Assembly: GCA_015063805.1 (NCBI GenBank)
Contig: SVTK01000008.1
Span: 53,198 to 117,197 of the forward strand
Direction: 5' to 3'
From: Oscillospiraceae bacterium
GTDB lineage: Bacteria > Bacillota > Clostridia > Oscillospirales > CAG-272
DNA: 64,000 nucleotides
Shown: piece after piece, positions 20,112-29,081 of the stretch
Layout of the letters: the number at the start of each line of letters is the position of its first letter
Position numbering within the stretch: the stretch's first letter is position 1
Notes under the pieces: generated by a model
Told to the model about the DNA's origin: nothing
Seen by the model: only the letters and a program-made list of their open reading frames with translations
Databases searched by the model: none
Translations under genes and position numbers: made by a program

Positions 20112-20602
20112 TGCTTATCCCCGTCGGCGGCTGCCGAGAAGGCTCGTGCGCGCTCTTGGGTCGAGGCGGCAAAATTCTGCACGGGACGGGTGTAGGGCTC
20201 CTCCATGAGGGGGGAGCGAATCATAAAATCGGCGGTGGCGGGGTTGTTGGCAATGGGAATGTCATAGACCAGGGCAATGCGCAGAAGGGCCTTGACATCG
20301 GGATCGTGGGGCTGTGCGGTGAGGGGATCCCAGAAGAAAATGACGAAATCGACCTTTCCCTCGGCGATGCGGGCACCGATCTGCTGGTCGCCGCCAAGAG
20401 GGCCGCTGTTGTAGGCCAGCACGGGAAGAGAGGTCTGCTCGGCGATGAGGCGGGCGGTGGTTCCGGTGCCGCAGAGGGTATGGGCGGCCAGGCGGTCGCG
20501 GTTCACCCGCACCCATTCCAGCATGGCCTCCTTCTTGTTGTCGTGGGCGATGAGGGCAATGGTTTTTTTCTTCGGGATGGTGAGGTTCACGGTGTTGATC
20601 AT
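20108..20602 (-). CDS. mgsA: Methylglyoxal synthase
   Basis: IALIAHDNKKEAMLEWV, GTTARLI, SGPLGGDQQIGARIAEGKVDFVIFFWDPL; ATGA overlap with addB. Confidence 0.96.
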   Translation of the reverse strand: MINTVNLTIPKKKTIALIAHDNKKEAMLEWVRVNRDRLAAHTLCGTGTTARLIAEQTSLPVLAYNSGPLGGDQQIGARIAEGKVDFVIFFWDPLTAQPHDPDVKALLRIALVYDIPIANNPATADFMIRSPLMEEPYTRPVQNFAASTQERARAFSAAADGDKQ

Positions 20603-20634
20603 AGCGGTCTTCCTTTCAGATGGGGGAGATTCGG

Positions 20635-21261
20635 TCAGTAGATGAGGGTCAGACGGGCACGGCGGGGAAGCAGAACACGGCGGCGCAGGTGGAAGTAAAG
20701 CCGCTCGCGAATAAAATACAGGTTTTGTTCCTCCCGGTGCATGGCTGAGCCGGTGCGGAGGGGGGAACTTCCCCGGCGCGGGCTGTGGGGTACCACCAGA
20801 ACGGTGCCGCCCCGGGCGGTGAGGGCGCGGATCATTCCCCGAAAGTAGCTGTTCGGCTCCAGCGCACGGGGGGCGGCAAAGCAGACATAGATCTGCCCCC
20901 CAGGGCTTTGATCCATGATTGCCTGCAGTCGGGTGGCACAGCGCCGGTTCTGCACTGCCCAGGTGATGGGGGTGAGCAAGCCGCAGAGCAGGAGCGGCGG
21001 CAGAGCCAGGGTTCCTGCCAGCAGGAGAAGAAGCAGAAGGGTGCCGGTTTCCAGCCAGGTGATCAGGCGGGCAATGATGCGCAGAATCAGGGTCAGCAGC
21101 CGCCAGGGGCGGAGGATCTCCATGATCCGTGTCACCGTCCCCCGGAGGGGCAGGGAGCGCAGGCGGGCCAGCAGGTAGGCCGTATAGCCGGGGCGGGAAA
21201 ACAGGCGGTGAACGCCCGCGGCGGCCCGGAAGCGGCTTTTTATTTCTTCATTTGGGGGCAT
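20635..21261 (-). CDS. Hypothetical membrane protein (208 aa) with basic C-terminus
   Basis: ORF overlapping the 3' end of the queG-like gene; two hydrophobic stretches; no family recognised. Confidence 0.6.
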   Translation of the reverse strand: MPPNEEIKSRFRAAAGVHRLFSRPGYTAYLLARLRSLPLRGTVTRIMEILRPWRLLTLILRIIARLITWLETGTLLLLLLLAGTLALPPLLLCGLLTPITWAVQNRRCATRLQAIMDQSPGGQIYVCFAAPRALEPNSYFRGMIRALTARGGTVLVVPHSPRRGSSPLRTGSAMHREEQNLYFIRERLYFHLRRRVLLPRRARLTLIY

Positions 21262-22097
21262 GGGGAATTCTCCTTTTCCAGCAGGCGGAGGTTGCGCAGG
21301 ACGGTCTCCCGTCCCCGCCAGGCGTAGGCGCGCAGGGCAAAGGTGTCATCATCCATGTTTTCGATCAGTTCGGCGGTGAGGCGAGGGACGAGGTGCTCGG
21401 TAAAGCCGGGGAGGGGCGAGCATATGGTTCCGTCCGTCAAGGCGCGGGCGGTGAAGGGGCAGATCTCCTGGCAGATGTCGCATCCCCAGGCTGAGTCGCC
21501 TTCCCGGATGGCTTCCTCCTCTTCTGGGGTCAGATCTCCCTTCTTTTGGGTGAGGGCCGAGCGGCATCGGGTCTTGTCCAGCCCAACGGGGCAGGCGCGG
21601 GCGCAGGCCCCGCAATGGGCGCATTCCTCCACAGGATGGGGAAGCGCATCGGTGGGGAGATCGGAAATGATCTCGCAGAGAAACACATAGGAGGAGTACC
21701 GTTGGGTGAGGATCAACCCGTGATCACCCATCACGCCCAGCCCCGACAGGGCGGCGGCATGACGTTCATCAATGGGGGAATGGTCGGCGAAACCGACAAA
21801 TTGCCCCCCGGGAAAGGCTTCCCGCAGACGGGGGATCAGCCGGCCGAACAGGTCGGCGGCCACATGATGATAGTCGGGAGGGATAGCGTAGCGGGAGAGA
21901 TTGCGTTTTTCTGCCGGGGTGTAATAGGGGAGTGCCATCATCAGTACGCTTCCCTCGGCATTGGGGGAGATGCCCTGTCGTTCCAGCAGATAGGCCCGTC
22001 CCAAACGGCAGGCAGAGAGGGGGATCAGCCCGAAGCAATCCAGCCCCTCGGCGGCAAGCAGGGGGGCGATGGCAGAAAGAGAAAGAAACTCAGCCAC
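21240..22097 (-). CDS. QueG-like 4Fe-4S protein (short epoxyqueuosine reductase homologue)
   Basis: Ferredoxin motifs CAHCGACARACP and WGCDICQEICPFTA; GTG start after GAAAGGAGATGCGCC; lacks the long C-terminal extension of typical QueG. Confidence 0.78.
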   Translation of the reverse strand: MAEFLSLSAIAPLLAAEGLDCFGLIPLSACRLGRAYLLERQGISPNAEGSVLMMALPYYTPAEKRNLSRYAIPPDYHHVAADLFGRLIPRLREAFPGGQFVGFADHSPIDERHAAALSGLGVMGDHGLILTQRYSSYVFLCEIISDLPTDALPHPVEECAHCGACARACPVGLDKTRCRSALTQKKGDLTPEEEEAIREGDSAWGCDICQEICPFTARALTDGTICSPLPGFTEHLVPRLTAELIENMDDDTFALRAYAWRGRETVLRNLRLLEKENSPCPQMKK

Positions 22098-22312
22098 GGC
22101 GCATCTCCTTTCGATGATCTTTTCTGCCTTTATTATAACAGATTTTCTGCCGAAAAACAACGCAAAGGGAAAAAAAGCCCGGGCCGTTCGGCGAAAATTC
22201 AGAATTTTTTGCGTGCATCATCATAAATCCGTCACATAGGCAGGGTATACTATGGCTGTAAATCAAAAAACAGATTTCGTACAGGACAGAATTGATCCGG
22301 AAGGGAGCTATC

Positions 22313-23821
22313 ATGAACGAATATAACCATAATTACGAGAATCGGGAAGAAGAGGGGCGCACGCAGGCATCCGGGTTTGAACCGACGCAGAACACGCAGC
22401 CCTATTCCTCTGCACAGCCGCAGACCGAGCAGCCCGCCCGCACCGAACAGCCGCATTATACCCAGCAGAGTTGGAGCAATGGGGGATATTCCTTCGGCCC
22501 GTATACTTACGGCGGAAACTCCAACCAGCCCGGGGCAAATCCCTACGGGCAGAATTATAATCCCTACAGCAGTGCCGCATCCGATACAACCAAGAAAAAG
22601 AAAAAATCCGGCAAGGGAATCAGCGGAGGGCTAGTGGCCATTCTGCTTTGCGTCTGTCTGTTGACAGGCGCCGTTGCCGGTGCCGGCGGAGCGTTGCTGG
22701 TGACCTCCCTGTCGGGGGATTCACCTGCCAATGAGGAGCCCGCGCTGTCCGGACAGGACAAGGTGCCGGCCGTTTCCGATCCGGTGAGCGGTGACAAGGA
22801 CAGCACCGCCACCATTTACCACGGCGGGGATACCAAGGTGGTGGTGGAGCAGGCGGGAGTCGGCTCCGCTGAGGGATCTACCATGAGCATGGCCGCGGTG
22901 GTGGCCGCGGTCAAAGATTCGGTGGTGGAGATCACCACCGAGACGGTGGTCATGGGCAGTCGCTTCAGCCAGTACGTGTCCAGCGGCGCAGGCTCGGGTG
23001 TGGTGATCGCCAAGGAAGGCTATGTCATCACCAACCACCATGTCATTGCCGATGCCAACAATATCACCGTCCGCACTACCGACGGCAAGGAATACAAGGC
23101 CTCCCTGGTGGGCTCGGATGTGTCCAGCGACGTGGCTGTGATCAAAATCGAGCCCGAGGCAGAGTTGACGGTGGCGGTCCTGGGGGATAGCAGTAAACTG
23201 ATGGTGGGTGAGACCGCCCTTGCCATCGGTAACCCCCTTGGGTCTCTCGGCGGCACGGTGACCAGTGGCATCATCAGCGCCCTTGACCGCGAGCTGGAGA
23301 TTGACGGGGAGTCCATGCGCCTGCTTCAGACCAACGCGGCGGTAAACCCCGGCAACTCGGGTGGAGGCCTCTTTAACATGGCCGGTCAGCTGATCGGCAT
23401 TGTGAACGCAAAATCTTCCGGGGAAGATGTGGAGGGCCTTGGCTTTGCCATTCCTGTCAACACTGCTGAGGAAATTGCAACGCAGCTGATGGAATACGGC
23501 TATGTCCGCGGCCGCGTGGATATCGGTCTTGATATGATCGACATCAGCAGTATCTTTGACCTGATGGCCTACGGCCTCAGCTCCCCCGGTGTGTATGTGC
23601 TGGAGTCTCCTTACAACGATCAGATTCGCTCCGGCGACCGCATTCAGACGGTGAACGGCGTGGCAGTGAACACTTCGGCCGAGGTGAAGGCAGCCTACCG
23701 CGACTGTGCGGTGGGAGACGTGATCACCGTCAGCATCGTCCGCGGCAGACAGGTGCTGGAGGTGCAGATCACCCTGCGGGAGTATGTGCCCAACTCCACC
23801 GGTGTGGAATTCGGCAGCTGA
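22313..23821 (+). CDS. HtrA/DegP-like membrane-anchored serine protease with PDZ domain
   Basis: TNHHVIAD, SDVAVIKIE, NAAVNPGNSGGGLFN, C-terminal PDZ; single TM after a low-complexity N-terminus. Confidence 0.95.
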   Translation: MNEYNHNYENREEEGRTQASGFEPTQNTQPYSSAQPQTEQPARTEQPHYTQQSWSNGGYSFGPYTYGGNSNQPGANPYGQNYNPYSSAASDTTKKKKKSGKGISGGLVAILLCVCLLTGAVAGAGGALLVTSLSGDSPANEEPALSGQDKVPAVSDPVSGDKDSTATIYHGGDTKVVVEQAGVGSAEGSTMSMAAVVAAVKDSVVEITTETVVMGSRFSQYVSSGAGSGVVIAKEGYVITNHHVIADANNITVRTTDGKEYKASLVGSDVSSDVAVIKIEPEAELTVAVLGDSSKLMVGETALAIGNPLGSLGGTVTSGIISALDRELEIDGESMRLLQTNAAVNPGNSGGGLFNMAGQLIGIVNAKSSGEDVEGLGFAIPVNTAEEIATQLMEYGYVRGRVDIGLDMIDISSIFDLMAYGLSSPGVYVLESPYNDQIRSGDRIQTVNGVAVNTSAEVKAAYRDCAVGDVITVSIVRGRQVLEVQITLREYVPNSTGVEFGS

Positions 23822-23826
23822 ACCCA

Positions 23827-23853
23827 GGGGGACCGGGAAATTTTCCCGGTCCC
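23827..23853 (+). terminator. Intrinsic terminator/attenuator after htrA-like gene
   Basis: GGGGACCGGGAAATTTTCCCGGTCCCTCTT. Confidence 0.65.
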
Positions 23854-23930
23854 TCTTGCAATTCTGCGCCGATTCCGATATAATAAATTCAGATAAGTCT
23901 TCGAGAAGAATACACATGGGAGGTATAGCG

Positions 23931-24623
23931 GTGTATCATATTTTGATCGTGGATGACGAGGAAATGATCCGCGCCCTGGTGCGGAAATATGCCGAGTTTG
24001 AAGGCCACCGGGTTACCGAGGCGGGGGACGGTATGGAGGCAGTGCGCATCTGCCGCCGTGAGCAGTTCGACATCATTATCATGGATGTGATGATGCCGGA
24101 GCTTGACGGATTTTCCGCTTGTAGTGAGATCCGGAAGTTCAGCCGGACTCCCATTATTATGCTCAGCGCACGGGGGGAAGAATACGATAAGATCAACGGC
24201 TTCCAGCTTGGGGTGGATGATTATGTGGTTAAGCCCTTCTCCCCCAAGGAGCTGATGCTGCGGATCGCGGCGGTGATGAACCGCACCGGGCGTCCCCAGG
24301 TGGAGGAGAAGCCCCGCAACGAAGTCATCACCTTTGACGGGGGAGGCCTTCGCGCCGATATCACTGCGCGGCTGGTCTACATCGACGGTCAGCGTGTGGA
24401 GATGTCCCCCAAGGAGTACGACCTGTTTTTCTATATGCTCAAGAACCGCAACATTGCTCTTTCCCGGGAGAAGCTGATCTGCGAGGTGTGGGGGTATGAT
24501 TTCTACGGCGATGCGCGGACGCTGGATACCCATGTCAAGCTCCTGCGCAAGAGCCTTGGCCGCTACAGTCACTACATTGCAACGCTGAGAGGCGTGGGGT
24601 ATCGGTTTGAAGCAGAAAATTAA
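23931..24623 (+). CDS. OmpR/PhoB-type response regulator
   Basis: ILIVDDEEMIRALVRKY, IIIMDVMMPELDGF, VKPFSPKEL, winged helix DTHVKLLRKSLG; GTG start preceded by GGGAGGT. Confidence 0.95.
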   Translation: MYHILIVDDEEMIRALVRKYAEFEGHRVTEAGDGMEAVRICRREQFDIIIMDVMMPELDGFSACSEIRKFSRTPIIMLSARGEEYDKINGFQLGVDDYVVKPFSPKELMLRIAAVMNRTGRPQVEEKPRNEVITFDGGGLRADITARLVYIDGQRVEMSPKEYDLFFYMLKNRNIALSREKLICEVWGYDFYGDARTLDTHVKLLRKSLGRYSHYIATLRGVGYRFEAEN

Positions 24624-26106
24624 GCGCCGCGTCGGCATCAAATGGAAGCTGTTCGGCTTTCTTGCGTTGTTTGTGGCGGTGGTGATTGCCTTGCTGTGGG
24701 TTTTCCAGACCCTCTTGCTGGACGATTTCTACGAGGCCATCAAGCGCAGGGAGCTGATCGAAACGGCGGATGCAATTTCCGCACAAATTGAACAGGATCC
24801 CGATGAGCTGGAGATGACGGTAGCATCCTATGCGGTGCGCCACAGCATCTGTACCATCGTCTATCGGGTAGAGAAGAATCGCGCCCGGGTGGTGGCCAAT
24901 GCCGACGTGATCAGCGGCTGTCTGATCCACCACATTGACAGCAACCAGCGGGGGCAGTATTATGACGCGGCCCTGGAGGCGGGGGGCTCCTACATGGAGA
25001 AGATCGTCCTTGATGCCCTGGGCGGAGATGCCCAAGGCCCGGCGGACCATCTTCCTCCTGCCGGTGAGGGCAATGCGGCGGGGACGGTGTACATCCGTTT
25101 GGCCGAGTCAGCGGCGGGGGATGAGTATGTGATCATGCTCAATGCCTCCCATGCCCCGGTGTCGGCCACGGTGATGACCCTGCAGGTTCAGCTGCTCGTC
25201 CTGTCGGCGGTGCTGTTGGTGATTGCCCTTCTGCTGGCGCTGGTGATCTCCCGCCATATCTCCCGCCCCATTGCTGAGATCAGCCGCAAGGCGCAGCAGT
25301 TTGCCGGGGGCGAGTACGAGATGACCTTCACCGGGGGCGGCTTCCGGGAGGTGGACGAGCTGGCCGCTACCCTCAATTATGCCGCTGCCGAGGTGGCCAA
25401 ATCCGACCGCCTTCAGCGGGAGCTGCTGGCCAATATTTCCCATGACCTGCGCACCCCCTTGACCATGATCCGCGGTTATGGCGAGGTCATGCGGGACTTG
25501 CCCGGGGAGAATACCCCTGAGAACGTGCAGGTCATCATCGACGAGGCGGCGCGGCTGTCCGAGCTGGTGGGGGATCTGCTGGATCTCTCCCGCATCCGGG
25601 CAGGCACCCGTACCCTCAGCCCCGAGTGCTTCAACCTTACCGAGGCGGTGCGGGGTGTCATGGGCCGCTACGGTAAGCTCACCGAGCGGGACGGCCTTGC
25701 CATCACCTTTGACGCGGGAGAGGATGTCTATGTCACCGCTGACCGCACCATGCTTCTGCAGGTGATCTATAATCTGATCAACAACGCCATCAACTACAGC
25801 GGAAGCGAAAAACGGGTGACGGTACGGCAGACGGTGGAGGGTGAGACGGTACGCATTTCGGTTACCGACACCGGAGAAGGAATCCCCGCCGACCAGCTCC
25901 CCCTGATCTGGGACCGCTACTACAAGGTAGATCGGGTGCACCGCCGTGCCATGGTCGGCACCGGGCTGGGACTCTCCATTGTCAAGCAGATCCTGGATGC
26001 CCACCGGGCCTACTACGGCGTGGACAGCTGTGTGGGGCAGGGCAGTACCTTCTGGTTCGCGCTCCCCCGAAGTGTTCCCGGGGAAAAGCGAGAGGCTGAA
26101 TTGTAA
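24607..26106 (+). CDS. Sensor histidine kinase
   Basis: HAMP, NISHDLRTPLTMIRGYGEVM, NLINNAINYS, DTGEGIP, GTGLGLSIVKQI; TTG start overlapping the regulator gene. Confidence 0.95.
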   Translation: MKQKIKRRVGIKWKLFGFLALFVAVVIALLWVFQTLLLDDFYEAIKRRELIETADAISAQIEQDPDELEMTVASYAVRHSICTIVYRVEKNRARVVANADVISGCLIHHIDSNQRGQYYDAALEAGGSYMEKIVLDALGGDAQGPADHLPPAGEGNAAGTVYIRLAESAAGDEYVIMLNASHAPVSATVMTLQVQLLVLSAVLLVIALLLALVISRHISRPIAEISRKAQQFAGGEYEMTFTGGGFREVDELAATLNYAAAEVAKSDRLQRELLANISHDLRTPLTMIRGYGEVMRDLPGENTPENVQVIIDEAARLSELVGDLLDLSRIRAGTRTLSPECFNLTEAVRGVMGRYGKLTERDGLAITFDAGEDVYVTADRTMLLQVIYNLINNAINYSGSEKRVTVRQTVEGETVRISVTDTGEGIPADQLPLIWDRYYKVDRVHRRAMVGTGLGLSIVKQILDAHRAYYGVDSCVGQGSTFWFALPRSVPGEKREAEL

Positions 26107-26116
26107 CAAAACTAAA

Positions 26117-26154
26117 AACATCGGCGCCAAACTCTTGTAATTGGCGCCGATGTT
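26117..26154. terminator. 14-bp perfect hairpin between kinase and sortase genes (terminator and/or regulatory site)
   Basis: AACATCGGCGCCAA-ACTCTTGTAA-TTGGCGCCGATGTT. Confidence 0.6.
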
Positions 26155-26163
26155 CGCTATAAT
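26135..26163 (+). promoter_or_regulatory. Sigma-A-like promoter for sortase gene overlapping the hairpin
   Basis: TTGTAA-N17-TATAAT; the spacer contains the 3' arm of the hairpin. Confidence 0.65.
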
Positions 26164-26211
26164 ATAGGGGAATACCTATTTTTATGGCACAATGTAAGGA
26201 GAACAGTATCC

Positions 26212-27237
26212 ATGGATTTATTCAAGTCCCGGCGCAAAGAGCTGCCCGAGCTTGACGATGATTTTTTACCCCAGCCCTTTGATGCGGACAACAGCGTGTT
26301 TCTGGGCTCCCTGGAAGATGTTACCCCTGAGGAACTGGCTCCAGATTCGGCGGAGAAAGGGACAGGTATGGGGGATCGGCTTTATCAGCTGATCCGTATG
26401 CTGTTGCTTGTTTTATGTGTGGGCATTTTCGCCTTCTGCATCTGGTTGATGGTCGACCACTATACCGAGATGAACCGCACCGACGATTTCTACAGCAACC
26501 TTTCGTCCCAACTGTTTGCCGATGAGGGCAAGCTGGCCGATGCAGGAATCAATCAGATGATGGTTCCCGCCCAGGCACCGACGCTGCCTGTCTTTGCGGA
26601 TGCGCAGGCGGCGGAGGCAGGAGATACGGTGGGGGGAATCACGCCTACCCAGTCCTATAATCTGAAGTTCGAGCGCATGAAGGCTCTGCTGGTGGATCTG
26701 GCAGCTGAGAACCCCGACACCTTCGGGTTCATTCACATCGAAGGCACCAATATCTCCTACCCCATCGTCCAGGGGAAGGACAATGACCACTATCTGGACT
26801 ACCAGTCCAACGGTATGCCCAGCGTTTCCGGCTCGATTTTTGCCGACTACCGCTGCAACCGCAGTCTCATGGATGATGGTAACCTCATCCTCTACGGCCA
26901 CAATATGACCAATGGCACCATGTTCAATAACGTCATGAACTTTTTCAACGAGGCGGTGTTCCTCAACACCAAGATCGAGATCTACACCTTTGACGGCCTC
27001 TATACCTACGAGCCTTTTGCCATTTTCCGCACCAATTCCCGTTTCCCCTACTTCACCACCTATTTCCCCGAAAAGCAGACCATGATCGATTTCTGTGAGC
27101 TGATGCAGGCCCAGTCTGCCATCAATCGGGGGCTGACCTTCACCGGGGACGAGAAGGTGCTGACCCTGTCCACCTGTACCAATATCGGTGACGGCCGTTA
27201 CGCCATGCACGCACGGCTGGTGAAGGTGGAACGATGA
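26212..27237 (+). CDS. Class B sortase
   Basis: N-terminal TM; FGFIHIEGTNISYPIVQGKDNDHYL, YGHNMTNGTMFNNVMNF, TLSTCT...R. Confidence 0.9.
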   Translation: MDLFKSRRKELPELDDDFLPQPFDADNSVFLGSLEDVTPEELAPDSAEKGTGMGDRLYQLIRMLLLVLCVGIFAFCIWLMVDHYTEMNRTDDFYSNLSSQLFADEGKLADAGINQMMVPAQAPTLPVFADAQAAEAGDTVGGITPTQSYNLKFERMKALLVDLAAENPDTFGFIHIEGTNISYPIVQGKDNDHYLDYQSNGMPSVSGSIFADYRCNRSLMDDGNLILYGHNMTNGTMFNNVMNFFNEAVFLNTKIEIYTFDGLYTYEPFAIFRTNSRFPYFTTYFPEKQTMIDFCELMQAQSAINRGLTFTGDEKVLTLSTCTNIGDGRYAMHARLVKVER

Positions 27238-27261
27238 ATTTGAGATTTTGACGGAGACAGT

Positions 27262-28107
27262 ATGACCATTTCGGACACCATTCTCTCGGCACTTCGCTGT
27301 CCCAAGTGCGGGGCCCCGGTTTCCTTTGACGGCCGAAGCTTATCCTGCGGCGGTCCGCGACGGCATTGCTACGATGCCGCGGCATCGGGGTACATCAACC
27401 TTGCCCCCGAGCATCGGGCAGGCGGGGACAGCCGTGAGGCGGTCCGCGCCCGTACCGCGTTCCTCAATCGTGGATACTACGCTGATGTGGCTGATGCCAT
27501 CGGTGTGCTGGCTGAGAAATATCTTTCCCATTGCCCGAACCCTGTCCTGGCGGATGCGGGCTGCGGGGAGGGATATTACACCGGCCGTTTGGCGCAGTAT
27601 GGTGCGGTCTGCGGCTTTGACCTTTCCCGTGCAGCGGTGGAGGCAGCTGCCAAGGCGGCCCGGCGATCGGGCATCGACGCCCTTTACGCTGTGGCAGGGC
27701 TGTACAGCCTTCCCTTGGGTGACGAGAGCGTGGACCTGGTGCTCAACCACTTCGCCCCCTGCGCGGAGGAGGAATTTTGCCGTGTGCTGAAGCCCGGCGG
27801 CGTGCTGATTCTGGGGGCGGCGGGAGAGGAGCATCTCCTCGGCCTGAAGCGCGCTCTGTACGATACGCCGGTACTTAATGCACCTCGGGCAGATCTGCCC
27901 CGCACCATGTGTCTGCTGGAGAAGCGGCGGGTGCAGAAGACGGTGCGCATTGAAGGAAAGGCCGACATTGAGGCCCTCTTCGCTATGACCCCATATTACT
28001 ACCGCACCTCTGAGGCCGACCGGGCTAAACTGGCGGCGCTGGATGTGCTGGAAACCGAAATTGACGTGGAGCTGTCGGTGTACCGTCGGCCGCACGGAAA
28101 GGAATGA
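27262..28107 (+). CDS. RlmA-like 23S rRNA (guanine) methyltransferase family protein
   Basis: Zn motif CPKCGAPVSFDGRSLSCGGPRRHCYDAAASGYINLAP; SAM motif VLADAGCGEGYYTGRL. Confidence 0.88.
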   Translation: MTISDTILSALRCPKCGAPVSFDGRSLSCGGPRRHCYDAAASGYINLAPEHRAGGDSREAVRARTAFLNRGYYADVADAIGVLAEKYLSHCPNPVLADAGCGEGYYTGRLAQYGAVCGFDLSRAAVEAAAKAARRSGIDALYAVAGLYSLPLGDESVDLVLNHFAPCAEEEFCRVLKPGGVLILGAAGEEHLLGLKRALYDTPVLNAPRADLPRTMCLLEKRRVQKTVRIEGKADIEALFAMTPYYYRTSEADRAKLAALDVLETEIDVELSVYRRPHGKE

Positions 28108-28110
28108 CTG

Positions 28111-28827
28111 ATGAAGATTTCCCTTTGTATCCCCATGTATAATGAGACCTCGATTATCGCCGATAGCGCCAAGACCCTGACGGAGTATATGACCGCCAAT
28201 TTCCCCGGCGAGTATGAGATCATCTTCTCGGATGACGGCTCCACCGACGGCTCGGCCGACCTGGTCCGCGGGTTGGAACTGCCCGGCGTTCGGGTGGTGG
28301 GTTACGAGAAAAACCGGGGCAAGGGCTGTGCGGTGCGCACCGCTCTGCTGGCGGCTGAGGGGGACATTGTGATGTTCACCGATGCCGACCTTGCCTACGG
28401 CACCGATGTGATCGCCCGGGTGGTGGAGACCTTTGATGCCAACCCCGAATCGGGAATGGTTATCGGCTCCCGCAACCTCTCCGCGGACGGTTATGAGGGG
28501 TACACTCCCCTGCGCCGCCTGATGTCCAAGGTGTACATCCGCGTTCTCTGTCTGGTTGGGGGATTCAAGCTCAGCGACTCCCAGTGTGGTTGTAAAGCCT
28601 TCCGCCGGGCGGCGGTGCAGGCCATCTTCCCGCGGTGCCAGGTGGACGGTTTTGCCTTTGATTTTGAGGCCATCCTCTGGGCGCAGAAGCTGGGGATCAA
28701 GATCACCGAGATGCCGGTGAAGATCATCAACCATCGCGAGTCCAAGGTTCGCGTCCTGCGGGATACCGTAAAGATGCTGGGCGATCTCCGCAGAATGCGC
28801 AAGCGTATTTCTGCGGCGGAAAAGTGA
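28111..28827 (+). CDS. Family 2 glycosyltransferase (dolichyl-phosphate glycosyltransferase-like)
   Basis: MKISLCIPMYNETSIIADSAKTL, EIIFSDDGSTDGSADLV, MFTDADLAYGTDVI, QCGCKAFRR. Confidence 0.9.
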   Translation: MKISLCIPMYNETSIIADSAKTLTEYMTANFPGEYEIIFSDDGSTDGSADLVRGLELPGVRVVGYEKNRGKGCAVRTALLAAEGDIVMFTDADLAYGTDVIARVVETFDANPESGMVIGSRNLSADGYEGYTPLRRLMSKVYIRVLCLVGGFKLSDSQCGCKAFRRAAVQAIFPRCQVDGFAFDFEAILWAQKLGIKITEMPVKIINHRESKVRVLRDTVKMLGDLRRMRKRISAAEK

Positions 28828-28863
28828 TCCTTTTCTCCTTGTTTTTTATCTCAATTCTTGCTG

Positions 28864-28912
28864 AACTCCCCTGCGTGTGCGGGTTGATACCCGCCGCGCA
28901 GGGGAGTTTTTT
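28864..28912 (+). terminator. Intrinsic terminator after glycosyltransferase gene
   Basis: AACTCCCCTGCG-...GCGGGTTGATACCCGC...-CGCAGGGGAGTTTTTT. Confidence 0.8.
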
Positions 28913-29033
28913 ATGCTTTTTTCATGCAGAAAGAAGAATCGCGTTAGACTGGCATTCCCGATTTTGCAAGATCGTCATCTAAATCAATGGCGATTTTGAC
29001 CGATATCTCATAAAATCGGGGTGAAAATTAGAA

Positions 29034-29070
29034 AACGGGCGGGCTGCGCGGTATGCGCAGCCCGCCCGTT
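29034..29070 (-). terminator. Intrinsic terminator 3' of uvrA
   Basis: 16-bp perfect inverted repeat AACGGGCGGGCTGCGC-GGTAT-GCGCAGCCCGCCCGTT. Confidence 0.75.
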
Positions 29071-29081
29071 TGTCGGTACGG

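Noticed and set aside
23931-24623. Upstream ATG starts given in the ORF track for the response regulator, dapA, miaA, sepF-yggT and others
   Set aside because: Track starts extend into upstream genes or leaders; internal starts with good Shine-Dalgarno spacing were preferred.
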